Below, in pieces: positions 37,767 to 46,692 of a stretch of DNA of 58,624 nt. Made by a program: the position numbers and the translations under genes. Position 1 is the stretch's first letter; each line of letters opens with the position of its first letter. The notes below the pieces were generated by a model. The model was not told the DNA's origin and ran no database searches. It saw nothing but the letters and a program-made list of their open reading frames with translations. Source of the stretch: an uncultured Pelagibacteraceae bacterium (GTDB lineage: Bacteria; Pseudomonadota; Alphaproteobacteria; Pelagibacterales; Pelagibacteraceae); NCBI GenBank assembly GCA_902529645.1, contig CABZXO010000008.1, forward strand, positions 1-58,624, written 5' to 3'.

Positions 37767-38962
37767 TGAGAAGTATTATAAATGAAAAAAATCTAAACAA
37801 TAAAAAAATATTATTAAGACTAGATTTAAATGTTCCTATAAATAGAGGAAAAATAACAGACACAACAAGAATCGATAAAATTCTTCCTACATTAAATTTT
37901 TTAATAAATAAAAAAGCTAAAATTATAATTTTATCTCATGTTGGAAGACCAAAAGGTAAAACAGATAGAGAGCTTTCTCTGGAGCCAATTTGTACAGAAT
38001 TGCAAAATAAATTAAAAAAAAAAATAAAACTTATTACTGAAAATATTAAAGAAATAAAAAGTAAAGATTTCTTCAATGAATATAATGAGGATATTTTTAT
38101 TTTAGAAAATATTAGATTTTATTCTGAGGAAGAGCAAAATGATAATAAGTTTGCAGAACATCTATCGAGGCTTGGGGATATATATGTAAATGACGCTTTT
38201 TCTTGTTCGCATAGAGCTCATGCCTCAATTGGTAAAATTCCAAAATTCTTACCCTCGTTTTCTGGGCTGCAGCTAGACTTAGAAGTGAATGCACTTAATA
38301 AGATAACTTCTGAAATTACCAGACCGATTACTTGTATAATTGGTGGGTCTAAAATTTCGACTAAGATTAATGTTATTAAAAATTTAATTCCTAAATTTGA
38401 TAATATTATAATTGTTGGGGGTATGGGTAATAATTTCATAGAATATTTTGGAAATAATATTGGTAAATCTATTAAAGAAAAAAATTGCGGTAAAATAGTT
38501 GAAGAAATCATCTCTCTTTCAAAAAAAGAAAAATGTAAAATAATCTATCCAGAAGATGTGATTGTATCTAAAGATTTAAATGGATCTCCTCAAAAGAAAG
38601 AATTGAGTAAAATATTATCTGATGAAATGATATTAGACATAGGTCCAAAAACTATAGAAAAAATAACAAATATTATTGATGATAGTAAAACTATACTTTG
38701 GAATGGACCCGCAGGATATTTTGAAAATCCAAATTTTGCTTATGGAAGTATTCAAATAGCAAAAAAAATAACTGAAAATAATAAAGAAAACAAAATTTTT
38801 TCAGTTGCTGGTGGTGGAGACACAGTTTCTTTATTAAATAATTTAAAAGCTGTTGATGAGTTTAATTTTGTTTCAACTGCAGGTGGAGCTTTTTTAGAAT
38901 ATCTTGAAGGTAAAAACCTCCCTGGTATAAAGGCATTAAGCTTAAATGACAGAACTAAATAA
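37766..38962 (+). CDS. pgk: phosphoglycerate kinase
   Basis: 398 residues; reversible 1,3-BPG + ADP to 3-PG + ATP. Signatures: LLRLDLNVPINRGKITDTTRI, ILSHVGRPKGKTDRELSLEPI, LENIRFYSEEEQND, YVNDAFSCSHRAHASI, GGSKISTKI and the C-terminal nucleotide loop FSVAGGGDTVSLLNN. Follows gap with a TAATG junction; its end overlaps fba by 17 bases. Confidence 0.98.
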   Translation: MRSIINEKNLNNKKILLRLDLNVPINRGKITDTTRIDKILPTLNFLINKKAKIIILSHVGRPKGKTDRELSLEPICTELQNKLKKKIKLITENIKEIKSKDFFNEYNEDIFILENIRFYSEEEQNDNKFAEHLSRLGDIYVNDAFSCSHRAHASIGKIPKFLPSFSGLQLDLEVNALNKITSEITRPITCIIGGSKISTKINVIKNLIPKFDNIIIVGGMGNNFIEYFGNNIGKSIKEKNCGKIVEEIISLSKKEKCKIIYPEDVIVSKDLNGSPQKKELSKILSDEMILDIGPKTIEKITNIIDDSKTILWNGPAGYFENPNFAYGSIQIAKKITENNKENKIFSVAGGGDTVSLLNNLKAVDEFNFVSTAGGAFLEYLEGKNLPGIKALSLNDRTK

Positions 38963-39956
38963 AATTGCACTTAAAATAATTTCTCAAGGCAAAGGTATCC
39001 TTGCGGCAGATGAAAGTAATGGAACTATGACCAAAAGACTTGAAGCCATAAATGTAAAATCAACCCCAGAAAATAGACTTTCCTTTAGAGAAATACTTTT
39101 TTCATCAGAGGGAATAAGGAATTATATAGGTGGTGTTATTCTTTATGATGAGACCATAAATCAAATCTCAAGCACAGGGAAATCAATACCTGATTTAATT
39201 TCTAACTCAGGAGCAGTGCCTGGAATTAAAGTTGACACAGGAGCAAAAAAATTAGCCAATTCTCCAGATGAAAAAATTACAGAAGGGTTAGATGGTCTTA
39301 GAGATAGATTAAAAAAATACTACGATCTTGGGGCAAGATTTACAAAGTGGAGAGGTGTATATTCTATAAGTGAAAAATATCCAACAAAACTTGCAATTAA
39401 TAGTAATGCTCATGCACTTGCTAGGTACTCTGCATTAGTTCAAGAAAGTGGAATGGTTCCAATAGTAGAACCTGAGGTATTGATGGACGGAAACCATTCT
39501 GCTGAAGTTTGTTTAAATAAAACATCAGAGGTAATTAAAGCATGTTTTGATGAACTAATTTTACACAAAGTTGATCTCTCTGGAATAATATTAAAACCAA
39601 ATATGATTTTACCTGGAAGTCTATCGGAAAATAAAATTTCTAGTGAAGAAGTTTCTATAAAAACCCTAGAATGCCTTAAAAATTCTGTACCCAATGAAGT
39701 TCCTGGAATAGCTTTTTTATCTGGAGGACAATCTGAAATTGAAGCTACAGAAAATTTAAATTCAATTAATAAAAATAATAATACAAATTTCATAATGACC
39801 TATTCATATGGAAGAGCTCTTCAACAAAGTGCTTTGAAAGTTTGGTCAAAAGATATTAAAAATATAGAATCAACTCAAACTACTTTTAATCATAGAGCTA
39901 AAATGTGTACTTTAGCTGCTCAAGGAAAATGGTCAAACGAACTTGAAAATAAATAA
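38946..39956 (+). CDS. fba: fructose-bisphosphate aldolase, class I
   Basis: 336-residue Schiff-base aldolase of the eukaryote-like class I type, not the zinc class II enzyme. KGILAADESNGTMTKRLEAI, FREILFSSEGIRNYIGGVILYDETI, the KWRGVYSI segment, VPIVEPEVLMDGNHSAEVC, the Schiff-base lysine in GIILKPNMILPG, and FLSGGQSEIEATENLN. Metal-free catalysis would spare zinc or iron. Overlaps pgk by 17 and thiE-like by 14 bases. Confidence 0.96.
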   Translation: MTELNKIALKIISQGKGILAADESNGTMTKRLEAINVKSTPENRLSFREILFSSEGIRNYIGGVILYDETINQISSTGKSIPDLISNSGAVPGIKVDTGAKKLANSPDEKITEGLDGLRDRLKKYYDLGARFTKWRGVYSISEKYPTKLAINSNAHALARYSALVQESGMVPIVEPEVLMDGNHSAEVCLNKTSEVIKACFDELILHKVDLSGIILKPNMILPGSLSENKISSEEVSIKTLECLKNSVPNEVPGIAFLSGGQSEIEATENLNSINKNNNTNFIMTYSYGRALQQSALKVWSKDIKNIESTQTTFNHRAKMCTLAAQGKWSNELENK

Positions 39957-40557
39957 AAAAAAATTTATTTATCTTATTTCTCCTAATAAAATACATAATT
40001 CTTTCTACATTAATCTTAATTTGATTTTAAAATCTGGGAAAGTAAGTTTTTTTCAACTAAGACTTAAAAATTACTCTCAGAATAAAAAAGTAATAATAGG
40101 AGAAAAAATTAAAAATATTTGTAAAAAAAATAAAGTAAAATTTATTATTAATGATGACCCTTTACTTGCCTTAAAATTAGATGCAGACGGCTGCCACCTA
40201 GGTCAAAAAGATATGAATATTAAGAATGCAAAAAAAATACTCGGTAAAAAAATTATAGGAATTACTTGTCATAATTCTATTGATTTAGCAAAAAAAGCAA
40301 TTAAAGCTAAAGCTGATTACATTGCCTTTGGTGCTTTTAATCAATCTAAAACTAAAAAAACTAAGCATGCAGCTTCTATAAATATTTTAAATAAAGTTAA
40401 AAAATTTACAAAAACTCCAATAGTAGCCATTGGTGGAATAAATGCTGATAATTATAAAAATCTATTATTGAATAATGCTAATTTTTTAGCTATTTCAGGC
40501 TACATTTGGAAAAATAAAAAATATAAACCGTTACAAGCTTTAGAAAAATTAAAATGA
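39943..40557 (+). CDS. thiE: ThiE/TenI-like thiamine phosphate synthase
   Basis: 204-residue TIM barrel of the ThiE/TenI family. FFQLRLKN (~35-42) and KVKFIINDDPLLALKLDADGCHLGQKDMN match the HMP-PP and Mg sites; IAFGAFNQSKTKKTKHAAS replaces the usual GP.F.T.TK loop but keeps the TK; PIVAIGGINADN is present. ThiE couples HMP-PP with thiazole phosphate. Embedded by overlap in the fba-efp run, which is an odd place for a thiamine gene. TenI-type isomerase activity cannot be excluded. Confidence 0.8.
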   Translation: MKINKKKFIYLISPNKIHNSFYINLNLILKSGKVSFFQLRLKNYSQNKKVIIGEKIKNICKKNKVKFIINDDPLLALKLDADGCHLGQKDMNIKNAKKILGKKIIGITCHNSIDLAKKAIKAKADYIAFGAFNQSKTKKTKHAASINILNKVKKFTKTPIVAIGGINADNYKNLLLNNANFLAISGYIWKNKKYKPLQALEKLK

Positions 40558-41114
40558 AAATTAATGCTGGAGAAATAAGAGTTGGAATGCTTTTAGAATA
40601 TAAAAATGACTTATGGCAAGTTTTGAAAACTCAACACGTAAAACCAGGAAAAGGTGGTGCATTTGCTCAAGTTGAAATGAAAAGCTTAAACAAAAATACT
40701 AAGCTAAATGAAAGATTTAGATCAAGTGAAACAGTAGAAAAAGCATCGTTGGAGGAAAATACTTTCAATTATCTATATAGTGATGAAACTAATTATTTTT
40801 TTATGGACCCAAAAACATTTGAACAAATAGAAATAAAAAAAGAAACTGTAGGTGATAAGGGAAAACTTTTAACTGAAAATTTAAAAGTTTCTGTAAGTTT
40901 TTATAATGAAAACCCACTAACAATTGAATTACCTAACCAAATAAATTGTAAAATTGAAACAACTGATGCAGCTCTTAAAGGTCAAACTGTTTCATCATCT
41001 TACAAACCAGCAACTCTTGATAATGGTTTAAATATTCAAGTTCCTCCGTTTATTGAAGCAGGTGATGAAATCGTACTTGATACTAGAAATTTAGAATACA
41101 TTAAAAAAATCTAA
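40554..41114 (+). CDS. efp: elongation factor P
   Basis: 186 residues; relieves ribosome stalling at polyproline. Domain I has KINAGEIRVGMLLEYKNDLWQVLKTQHVKPGKGGAFAQVEMKSL with Lys in the tip loop KPGKGG (site of possible lysylation), then two OB-fold domains, with GLNIQVPPFIEAGDEIVLDTRNLEYIKK at the C-terminus. Four-base overlap with the thiE-like gene. Confidence 0.97.
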   Translation: MKINAGEIRVGMLLEYKNDLWQVLKTQHVKPGKGGAFAQVEMKSLNKNTKLNERFRSSETVEKASLEENTFNYLYSDETNYFFMDPKTFEQIEIKKETVGDKGKLLTENLKVSVSFYNENPLTIELPNQINCKIETTDAALKGQTVSSSYKPATLDNGLNIQVPPFIEAGDEIVLDTRNLEYIKKI

Positions 41115-41116
41115 AA

Positions 41117-41857
41117 ATGATCTCTATATCTTCAAATTTAAATATTATGATTAAAGCAGCAGAAAAGGCCTCAAAGTTTGTGATAAGAGATTTTGGAGAA
41201 GTTGAAAAGTTACAAGTGACTAAAAAAGGACCCCGAGATTTTGTTACAAAAACTGACAGACATGTTGAAAAAATTCTAATTGAAGAACTTTCTAAAACAA
41301 AAAAAAATTATTCTTTTTTATCAGAAGAAGTCGGTTTTATTGAAAACAATGATAAAGATAACATTTGGATTATCGATCCAATAGATGGTACGACAAATTT
41401 TCTACACGGTATTCCTCATTTTGCAATTTGTGTAGCTCTTGAGACTAAAAAAGAAATAGTTAGCGGTTTAATTTTCGATCCAATAAAGGATGAGATGTTT
41501 TATGCAGAGAAAAATAAAGGTGCATATTTAAATAATCAAAGATTAAGAGTTTCAAATAAAAATGATATAGATGAGTGCCTTTTTTCTAGTAATCATGAAG
41601 GTGTCAAATTAAGCAATCTTAATATGAGATATAGTGGATGCGCTGCGTTAGACTTGGCATATGTGGCATCAGGTAGATTGGACGGTTTTTTTCATAATAA
41701 AATAAACATTTGGGATGTTGCCACAGGAGCTTTGCTAGTTGAAGAGGCCGGCGGAATAGTCAACGATCTATACAAATTCAATCCAAATAAGATAGATATT
41801 AGAGCATCAAGTGGGGCAATTAACAATAAAATGCTTGAAAATTTAAAGAACTTTTAA
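41117..41857 (+). CDS. suhB: inositol monophosphatase family protein
   Basis: 246-residue Li+-sensitive, Mg-dependent phosphatase family. FVTKTDRHVEKIL, SEEVG metal site, WIIDPIDGTTNFLHGIPHFAICVAL and the second metal motif IWDVATGALLVEEAGGIV. SuhB also acts in rRNA antitermination in some bacteria. Two bases after efp. Confidence 0.95.
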   Translation: MISISSNLNIMIKAAEKASKFVIRDFGEVEKLQVTKKGPRDFVTKTDRHVEKILIEELSKTKKNYSFLSEEVGFIENNDKDNIWIIDPIDGTTNFLHGIPHFAICVALETKKEIVSGLIFDPIKDEMFYAEKNKGAYLNNQRLRVSNKNDIDECLFSSNHEGVKLSNLNMRYSGCAALDLAYVASGRLDGFFHNKINIWDVATGALLVEEAGGIVNDLYKFNPNKIDIRASSGAINNKMLENLKNF

Positions 41858-41892
41858 TTGTGTTCTAAATTTCTTTTGTTATAAGTCTCGAT

Positions 41893-42123
41893 ATGAAAAA
41901 AGACATTCATCCTAACTACCATAATATAAAAGTAGAAATGACTGATGGTACTCAATTTCAAACTAAATCGACTTGGGGCACTGAAGGAGATACATTGAAA
42001 TTAGAAATTGATCCTAAATCACATGCAGCTTGGACAGGTGGAAAACAAAAGTTAATGGATAAAGGTAGAATTAGTAAGTTTAATAAAAAATTTCAAAACT
42101 TTAAATCAGAAAAAAAAAATTAA
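41893..42123 (+). CDS. rpmE: 50S ribosomal protein L31
   Basis: 76 residues: [20 protein letters not shown], then [25 protein letters not shown] and a basic tail. The Cys pair of zinc-binding L31 is absent, so this is the Cys-free alphaproteobacterial form, which would not need zinc. Followed without a gap by trcR. Confidence 0.95.
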   Translation: MKKDIHPNYHNIKVEMTDGTQFQTKSTWGTEGDTLKLEIDPKSHAAWTGGKQKLMDKGRISKFNKKFQNFKSEKKN

Positions 42124-42705
42124 ATGTCAAATGCACCCTTAATGCCTATGGCTACTGCTGTATGGTTAGTAGAAAATACAACTTTAACATTCAAACAAAT
42201 TGCTGATTTTTGTAAATTACATGAAGTTGAAATTCAAGGAATTGCAGATGGTGAAGTAGCTAAAGGTATAAAAGCTTATAACCCAATTATATCAGGTCAG
42301 TTATCTAAGGAAGAAATTGAGCAGTCATCTAAAGATGAAAATAGACCATTACAGATAAAAAGTAACGATATTGAAATTTCAAATAATGAAAAAAAAATAA
42401 AAAAATATATCCCACTTTCAAAAAGACAAGATAAACCAGATTCTGCGTTATGGTTAATTAAACAACACAGCATATTAAAGGACTCTCAAATTGCAAAATT
42501 AGTGGGTATTACCAAAAATTCTGTAACACTTATTAGAAACAAAAGTTATTGGAACTACAATAATTTAAATCCAAAAGATCCCGTTGCATTAAATTTATTT
42601 ACTCAAAAAGATTTGGTCGAAGCCATTGAAAAAGCTGAAAGGCGAATTAAAAGGGAAAAAAAAGAAAAAGAGAAACAAAACAAAGCTAATCAAGCAACTC
42701 TGTAA
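42124..42705 (+). CDS. trcR: DUF1013/TrcR-family cell-cycle regulator
   Basis: 193 residues. MPMATAVWLVENTTLTFKQIADFCKLHEVEIQGIADGEVA and the second module ALWLIKQHSILKDSQIAKLVGITKNSVTLIRNKSYWN look like a duplicated HTH-like unit, separated by an acidic linker (~65-100). It matches the DUF1013 family, called TrcR in Caulobacter and linked to cell-cycle transcription. Location after rpmE is commonly seen in alphaproteobacteria. C-terminus is a Lys/Glu tail. Confidence 0.88.
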   Translation: MSNAPLMPMATAVWLVENTTLTFKQIADFCKLHEVEIQGIADGEVAKGIKAYNPIISGQLSKEEIEQSSKDENRPLQIKSNDIEISNNEKKIKKYIPLSKRQDKPDSALWLIKQHSILKDSQIAKLVGITKNSVTLIRNKSYWNYNNLNPKDPVALNLFTQKDLVEAIEKAERRIKREKKEKEKQNKANQATL

Positions 42706-42759
42706 TGAATAAAATAAATAGACATAAATTTATAAAAGTGTTAATTAACCATTTTTTTT

Positions 42760-42765
42760 GGAGGT
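42760..42765 (+). promoter_or_regulatory. Shine-Dalgarno of rpsU deciding an ATT start
   Basis: GGAGGT at 42760-42765 is a near-perfect Shine-Dalgarno. The first in-frame codon at proper distance is ATT at 42770 (five bases after GGAGG). A TTG at 42758 lies upstream and overlaps the SD, so the SD cannot serve it. Confidence 0.65.
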
Positions 42766-42769
42766 AGTT

Positions 42770-42964
42770 ATTAAAATAGAAGTTAAAGACAACAATGTAG
42801 AACAAGCTTTGAGAGTTTTAAAAAGAAAACTACAAAGAGATGGTTTCTTTAAAGTTATTAAATTAAAAAATACTTATGAAAAGCCATCAGAAAAGAAAAA
42901 AAGAATTCTTCAAGAAAATATTAAAAGAGTTAAGAAATTAAATAAACTCAAAAATAGAATTTAA
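42770..42964 (+). CDS. rpsU: 30S ribosomal protein S21 with apparent ATT start
   Basis: About 64 residues. Starting at ATT the protein reads (M)KIEVKDNNVEQALRVLKRKL, aligning with the usual S21 beginning (MxVxVxDNNVdqALr), and KNTYEKPSEKKKR is the family signature. A TTG at 42758 would give four extra residues and no usable Shine-Dalgarno. No ATG, GTG or TTG exists at the expected site, so an ATT start is the simplest reading; ATT is known for infC and pcnB in other bacteria. S21 helps initiation on the 30S platform, so autoregulation via a poor start is conceivable. Confidence 0.85.
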   Translation: MKIEVKDNNVEQALRVLKRKLQRDGFFKVIKLKNTYEKPSEKKKRILQENIKRVKKLNKLKNRI

Positions 42965-42970
42965 AAATAC

Positions 42971-43047
<77 letters not shown>

Positions 43048-43053
43048 ATTTAA

Positions 43054-43752
43054 TTATATTTGAAATTTAGATTTTTTACTATCAACTAGAAATGCCTTGA
43101 CTGTTTCTATAGTTAATTGATTAAATGATTTTCCAAATTTTTCTATTTTCTGAATTACAGCTGGAGGAATGGTTATTATATGGCAACCTAATTGTTTAGC
43201 TTGCAAATAATTATACGGTTCTCTCACACTAGCCCATAAGATTTCTACATTTTTATAATTTTTTGCTAATTTTATACTTTTGACAAATTCAGGAATTGGA
43301 TCTTTTCCAGTATCTCCTGCTCTTCCAGCAAAAATTGATATTATCACTTTTGTTTTTTTATTTATTACTTTAAGTATTTTTGCAGTTTGTTTAGCTGTGT
43401 ATACTGCAGTAATATTCAACTTAATATTTTTATTATTAAGCTCTCTAATTACATTTCCTGTAAACTTGTTTTTTGAGTTAACCACTGGAACTTTAACATA
43501 TATATTTTTACCCCAGGTATTTATTTTTTTTCCTTGTTCAACCATAGATTTTTGATCATCAGCAAATACTTCAAAAGAAATTGGTTTGTTTTTGCAAATC
43601 TTAAGTATTTGTTTAGAGTATGACTTATAGTCTTTTGCGCCAGCTTTTCTCATTAGACTTGGATTAGTAGTGAATCCTTTAACAACTTTTTTTTTATTAA
43701 ACTTTTTAATTAAAGAAAGGTCTGCAATATCACAAAAAATCTTTATATTCAT
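43054..43752 (-). CDS. tal: transaldolase (short TalC-like form)
   Basis: 232 residues, a size typical of the compact transaldolase/fructose-6-phosphate aldolase group. MNIKIFCDIADLSLIKKF, VVKGFTTNPSLMRKAG, catalytic Lys in NIYVKVPVV, ITAVYTAKQTAKI, SIFAGRAGDTGKDP and VEILWASVREPYNYLQAKQLGCHIITIPPAVI. The STxxG motif after the Lys strand is changed (VNSKNK), so the substrate range could differ. Convergent with tRNA-fMet; it lies just past the transhydrogenase operon and complements tkt for sugar-phosphate exchange. Confidence 0.88.
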   Translation of the reverse strand: MNIKIFCDIADLSLIKKFNKKKVVKGFTTNPSLMRKAGAKDYKSYSKQILKICKNKPISFEVFADDQKSMVEQGKKINTWGKNIYVKVPVVNSKNKFTGNVIRELNNKNIKLNITAVYTAKQTAKILKVINKKTKVIISIFAGRAGDTGKDPIPEFVKSIKLAKNYKNVEILWASVREPYNYLQAKQLGCHIITIPPAVIQKIEKFGKSFNQLTIETVKAFLVDSKKSKFQI

Positions 43753-43757
43753 AAGAT

Positions 43758-45152
43758 CTACAAATTCTTTGTAATATCCTCTGTCATTTTTTTTGCATCT
43801 GCAAAAAGCATTAAAGTGTTTTCTTTATAAAATAAATCATTATCAATTCCTGCATATCCGGGAGATAAACTTCTTTTGACAAATAACACAGATTTACATT
43901 TTTCCACGTCTAGAACTGGCATTCCATAAATTGGACTTTGGGGATCTGTTTTTGCTACAGGATTAGTAACATCATTTGCTCCGATCACAAATGCAACATC
44001 TGCATTTGCAAAATCATTATTTATTTCCTCCAATTCAAACACTTCATCATATGGAACATTTGCTTCAGCCAACAAAACATTCATATGACCAGGCATACGT
44101 CCCGCAACCGGATGAATAGCATATGATACTTTGATATCGTTCTTCTTTAATGTATCGACCATTTCTCTTAAGGCATGCTGTGCTTGTGCCACTGCCATTC
44201 CGTACCCTGGAACAATTATAACTGAAGATGCATTTTTCATTAAAAAAGCTGCATCATCTGCATTACCGCTTTTTACTGGTCTTTGTTCCTTGTTTTGATT
44301 TCCAGAAGTTTGATCTGTAGCTCCAAAACCACCTAAAATAACATTAAAGAATGATCTATTCATTCCTTTACACATTATATATGAAAGTATTGCTCCAGAT
44401 GATCCAACCAATGCTCCTGTAATAATTAAGGCTGTGTTTTCCAAAGTAAATCCAATTCCAGCTGCGGCCCAACCTGAATAAGAATTTAACATTGAAATTA
44501 CAACTGGCATATCTGCACCACCAATTGGAATAATAATTAAAAATCCAATCAAAAAAGAAATTGCAATTAATATCCAAAATAAATTAGATGATTGTGTTAA
44601 ACAAAGATAAATAGTTAAAATTACAATCAAAATTAACAACAATGCATTTAGTAAATGTTGGCCTTTAAAAGTTATTGGTGCACCTGACATTATTCCTTGT
44701 AATTTTAAGAATGCTATGACAGATCCAGAAAAAGTGATTGCACCAACTGCTGCTCCAATTGCCATTTCAATTAAACTTGCAAGTTTAATATTTCCAGGTG
44801 TTCCAAGATTAAATGCAGATGGATTAATAAATGCAGAGATTGCAACAAATACAGCTGCTAAACCTACTAAACTATGAAAGCCTGCAACTAATTCTGGCAT
44901 TGCAGTCATTGGTATACGATACGCTATAAATGCTCCAAGACTCCCTCCAATAGCTAAAAATATTAAAACATAGACAAATCCAGAACTAAAATTACCAACT
45001 GACAAAAATGTAACTGTTACGGCAATAACCATTCCAATTATTCCAAACAAATTTCCTTGTCTTGAAGTTTCAGGAGATGACAAACCTCTTAAAGCTAAAA
45101 TAAATAATACTCCAGATACTAAATATAAAATTGCAGATAGATTTGCAGACAT
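43758..45152 (-). CDS. pntB: NAD(P) transhydrogenase subunit beta
   Basis: 464 residues; membrane domain of about eight TM helices followed by the NADP-binding domain III (~290-464: VIIVPGYGMAVAQAQHALREM, HPVAGRMPGHMNVLLAEANVPYDEVFE, DVAFVIGANDVTNPVAK, KSVLFVKRSLSPGYAGIDNDLF). Uses the proton gradient to drive hydride transfer NADH to NADP. Separate from subunits alpha1 and alpha2 encoded just upstream. Confidence 0.97.
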   Translation of the reverse strand: MSANLSAILYLVSGVLFILALRGLSSPETSRQGNLFGIIGMVIAVTVTFLSVGNFSSGFVYVLIFLAIGGSLGAFIAYRIPMTAMPELVAGFHSLVGLAAVFVAISAFINPSAFNLGTPGNIKLASLIEMAIGAAVGAITFSGSVIAFLKLQGIMSGAPITFKGQHLLNALLLILIVILTIYLCLTQSSNLFWILIAISFLIGFLIIIPIGGADMPVVISMLNSYSGWAAAGIGFTLENTALIITGALVGSSGAILSYIMCKGMNRSFFNVILGGFGATDQTSGNQNKEQRPVKSGNADDAAFLMKNASSVIIVPGYGMAVAQAQHALREMVDTLKKNDIKVSYAIHPVAGRMPGHMNVLLAEANVPYDEVFELEEINNDFANADVAFVIGANDVTNPVAKTDPQSPIYGMPVLDVEKCKSVLFVKRSLSPGYAGIDNDLFYKENTLMLFADAKKMTEDITKNL

Positions 45153-45155
45153 TAA

Positions 45156-45464
45156 TTATTTATCCTTTTTCTTTTTTTTATACATTGCTAACATTCTTTG
45201 GGTGACTAAAAATCCACCGAAAATATTAACAGCTGCTAAAATAATTGCTAAAAATCCATAAATACTTGATGATGAAAAAACTACTCCGTCACTTCCAGAC
45301 AAAGCTGCAATTATTGCACCTACTATGATTACTGAAGAAATTGCATTCGTAACTGACATTAAAGGAGTATGTAAAGAAGGTGTTACACTCCACACAACAT
45401 AGTAGCCAACAAATATTGATAATATAAATATACTTAGTCTGAATATAAAAGGGTCTATTTCCAT
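45156..45464 (-). CDS. pntAB: NAD(P) transhydrogenase subunit alpha, C-terminal part (alpha2)
   Basis: 102 residues with three TM helices and the conserved stretch GYYVVWSVTPSLHTPLMSVTNAISSVIIVGAI and AAVNIFGGFLVTQRMLAMYKKK. It corresponds to the membrane part of PntA in split transhydrogenases of alphaproteobacteria. Lies between pntAA and pntB with 3-4 base gaps. Confidence 0.95.
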   Translation of the reverse strand: MEIDPFIFRLSIFILSIFVGYYVVWSVTPSLHTPLMSVTNAISSVIIVGAIIAALSGSDGVVFSSSSIYGFLAIILAAVNIFGGFLVTQRMLAMYKKKKKDK

Positions 45465-45468
45465 AATT

Positions 45469-46557
45469 CTACTTGATAAGTGTTTTATCTATTATTTCAT
45501 CTTCTAAATTAATATTTAATTTCTTATTTTCTTTATCATATAAATTAGAGATAAAATTAAATACATTTTTAGCATATAAATTAGAAGCTGATACAGGTAA
45601 TTTGTTTAATATATTTGCCTCACCTAAAATTTTAACACCATTTTTTTCAACAATTTTATCAACCTCAGTAAATACAGTATTTCCTCCTTGAACTGCTGCT
45701 AAGTCATAAATGACTGAACCTGGTTGTAAATTTTTAAACATTTCCTCTTTAATTATCTTTGGAGCTTCTTTACCTGGGATTAAAGCAGTGCATATTATTA
45801 TATCAATTTTTTTTAATGTTTCTGAAATCAGTTCTTCTTGTTTCTTTTTAAATTCATCTGAAGCCTCTTTTGCATAACCACCTTCGGTTTCTAAATTCTC
45901 AGATCCTTCAACTGTAAGAAATTTTCCTCCTAAACTCTCAACTTGTTCTTTTGAGGCCATTCTTACATCTGTTGCAAATACTACAGCTCCCATTCTTTTA
46001 GCAGTTGCGATAGCTTGCAATCCTGCAACTCCAGCTCCAACTACTAATACTTTTGCCGCAGGAATTGTTCCTGCAGCAGTCATCATCATCGGAATTGCTC
46101 TTTCATAAACTTGGAAAGCTTCTACCACCGCTTTGTAACCAGCAAGGTTAGCTTGTGATGATAAAATGTCCATTGATTGCGCTCTTGTAATTCTTGGCAA
46201 CAACTCCATGGAAAAACAATTTATTTTCTTTGACTTTAAATTCTCTAATTTTTCTTTATTTACAAAAGAGTTTAATGAGCCAATTAAAGTTTGATTTTCC
46301 TTAAAAAATGATAATTTTTCCTCAACAGGTAATCCTAATTGAATAACAATCTCAGAATTTTTAATTATTTCTTCCTCATTATTTGAAAAATTAACTCCAA
46401 AATTTTTATATTCTTCGTCAGTAAAACCTAAGTAAGTTCCATAATTATTTGGTAAAGTTAAATTAAATCCTAAACTAATATATTTTTTTGCAATTTCTGG
46501 GGTAATTGCTATTCGTTTTTCAATATCTCGATTTTCTAAAATTGAAGCTAAGTTCAT
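45469..46557 (-). CDS. pntAA: NAD(P) transhydrogenase subunit alpha, NAD-binding part (alpha1)
   Basis: 362 residues; soluble dimeric domain I that binds NADH. EKRIAITPEIAKKYI, FSMELLPRITRAQSMDILSSQANLAGYKAV, Rossmann VLVVGAGVAGLQAIATAKRMGAVVFATDVR, and DIIICTALIPGKEAPKII. Related to alanine dehydrogenase. First of the three pnt genes, 19 bases after the short oxidase-subunit gene. Confidence 0.97.
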   Translation of the reverse strand: MNLASILENRDIEKRIAITPEIAKKYISLGFNLTLPNNYGTYLGFTDEEYKNFGVNFSNNEEEIIKNSEIVIQLGLPVEEKLSFFKENQTLIGSLNSFVNKEKLENLKSKKINCFSMELLPRITRAQSMDILSSQANLAGYKAVVEAFQVYERAIPMMMTAAGTIPAAKVLVVGAGVAGLQAIATAKRMGAVVFATDVRMASKEQVESLGGKFLTVEGSENLETEGGYAKEASDEFKKKQEELISETLKKIDIIICTALIPGKEAPKIIKEEMFKNLQPGSVIYDLAAVQGGNTVFTEVDKIVEKNGVKILGEANILNKLPVSASNLYAKNVFNFISNLYDKENKKLNINLEDEIIDKTLIK

Positions 46558-46576
46558 AATAAAATAGATTAAATTA

Positions 46577-46687
46577 CTATAAAAGAAATATTGCCATTAA
46601 AACTAAAACTGAGATTACTGCGACAGTTCCCCACAAAACGAACTTTGTAAAGTTATTCCAAGTATTTTTATGGTTTTCATTATCCAT
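46577..46687 (-). CDS. short aa3-type cytochrome oxidase subunit IV-like protein (36 aa)
   Basis: 36 residues: MDNENHKNTWNNFTKFVLWG followed by one TM helix (TVAVISVLVLMAIFLL). The 'H..TW..F.......' N-terminus and single helix match the bacterial aa3-type cytochrome c oxidase subunit IV family, which in alphaproteobacteria is often found directly before the transhydrogenase genes, as here. Start ATG at 46687 is five bases after the rpmJ stop. Confidence 0.75.
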   Translation of the reverse strand: MDNENHKNTWNNFTKFVLWGTVAVISVLVLMAIFLL

Positions 46688-46692
46688 AAAAA

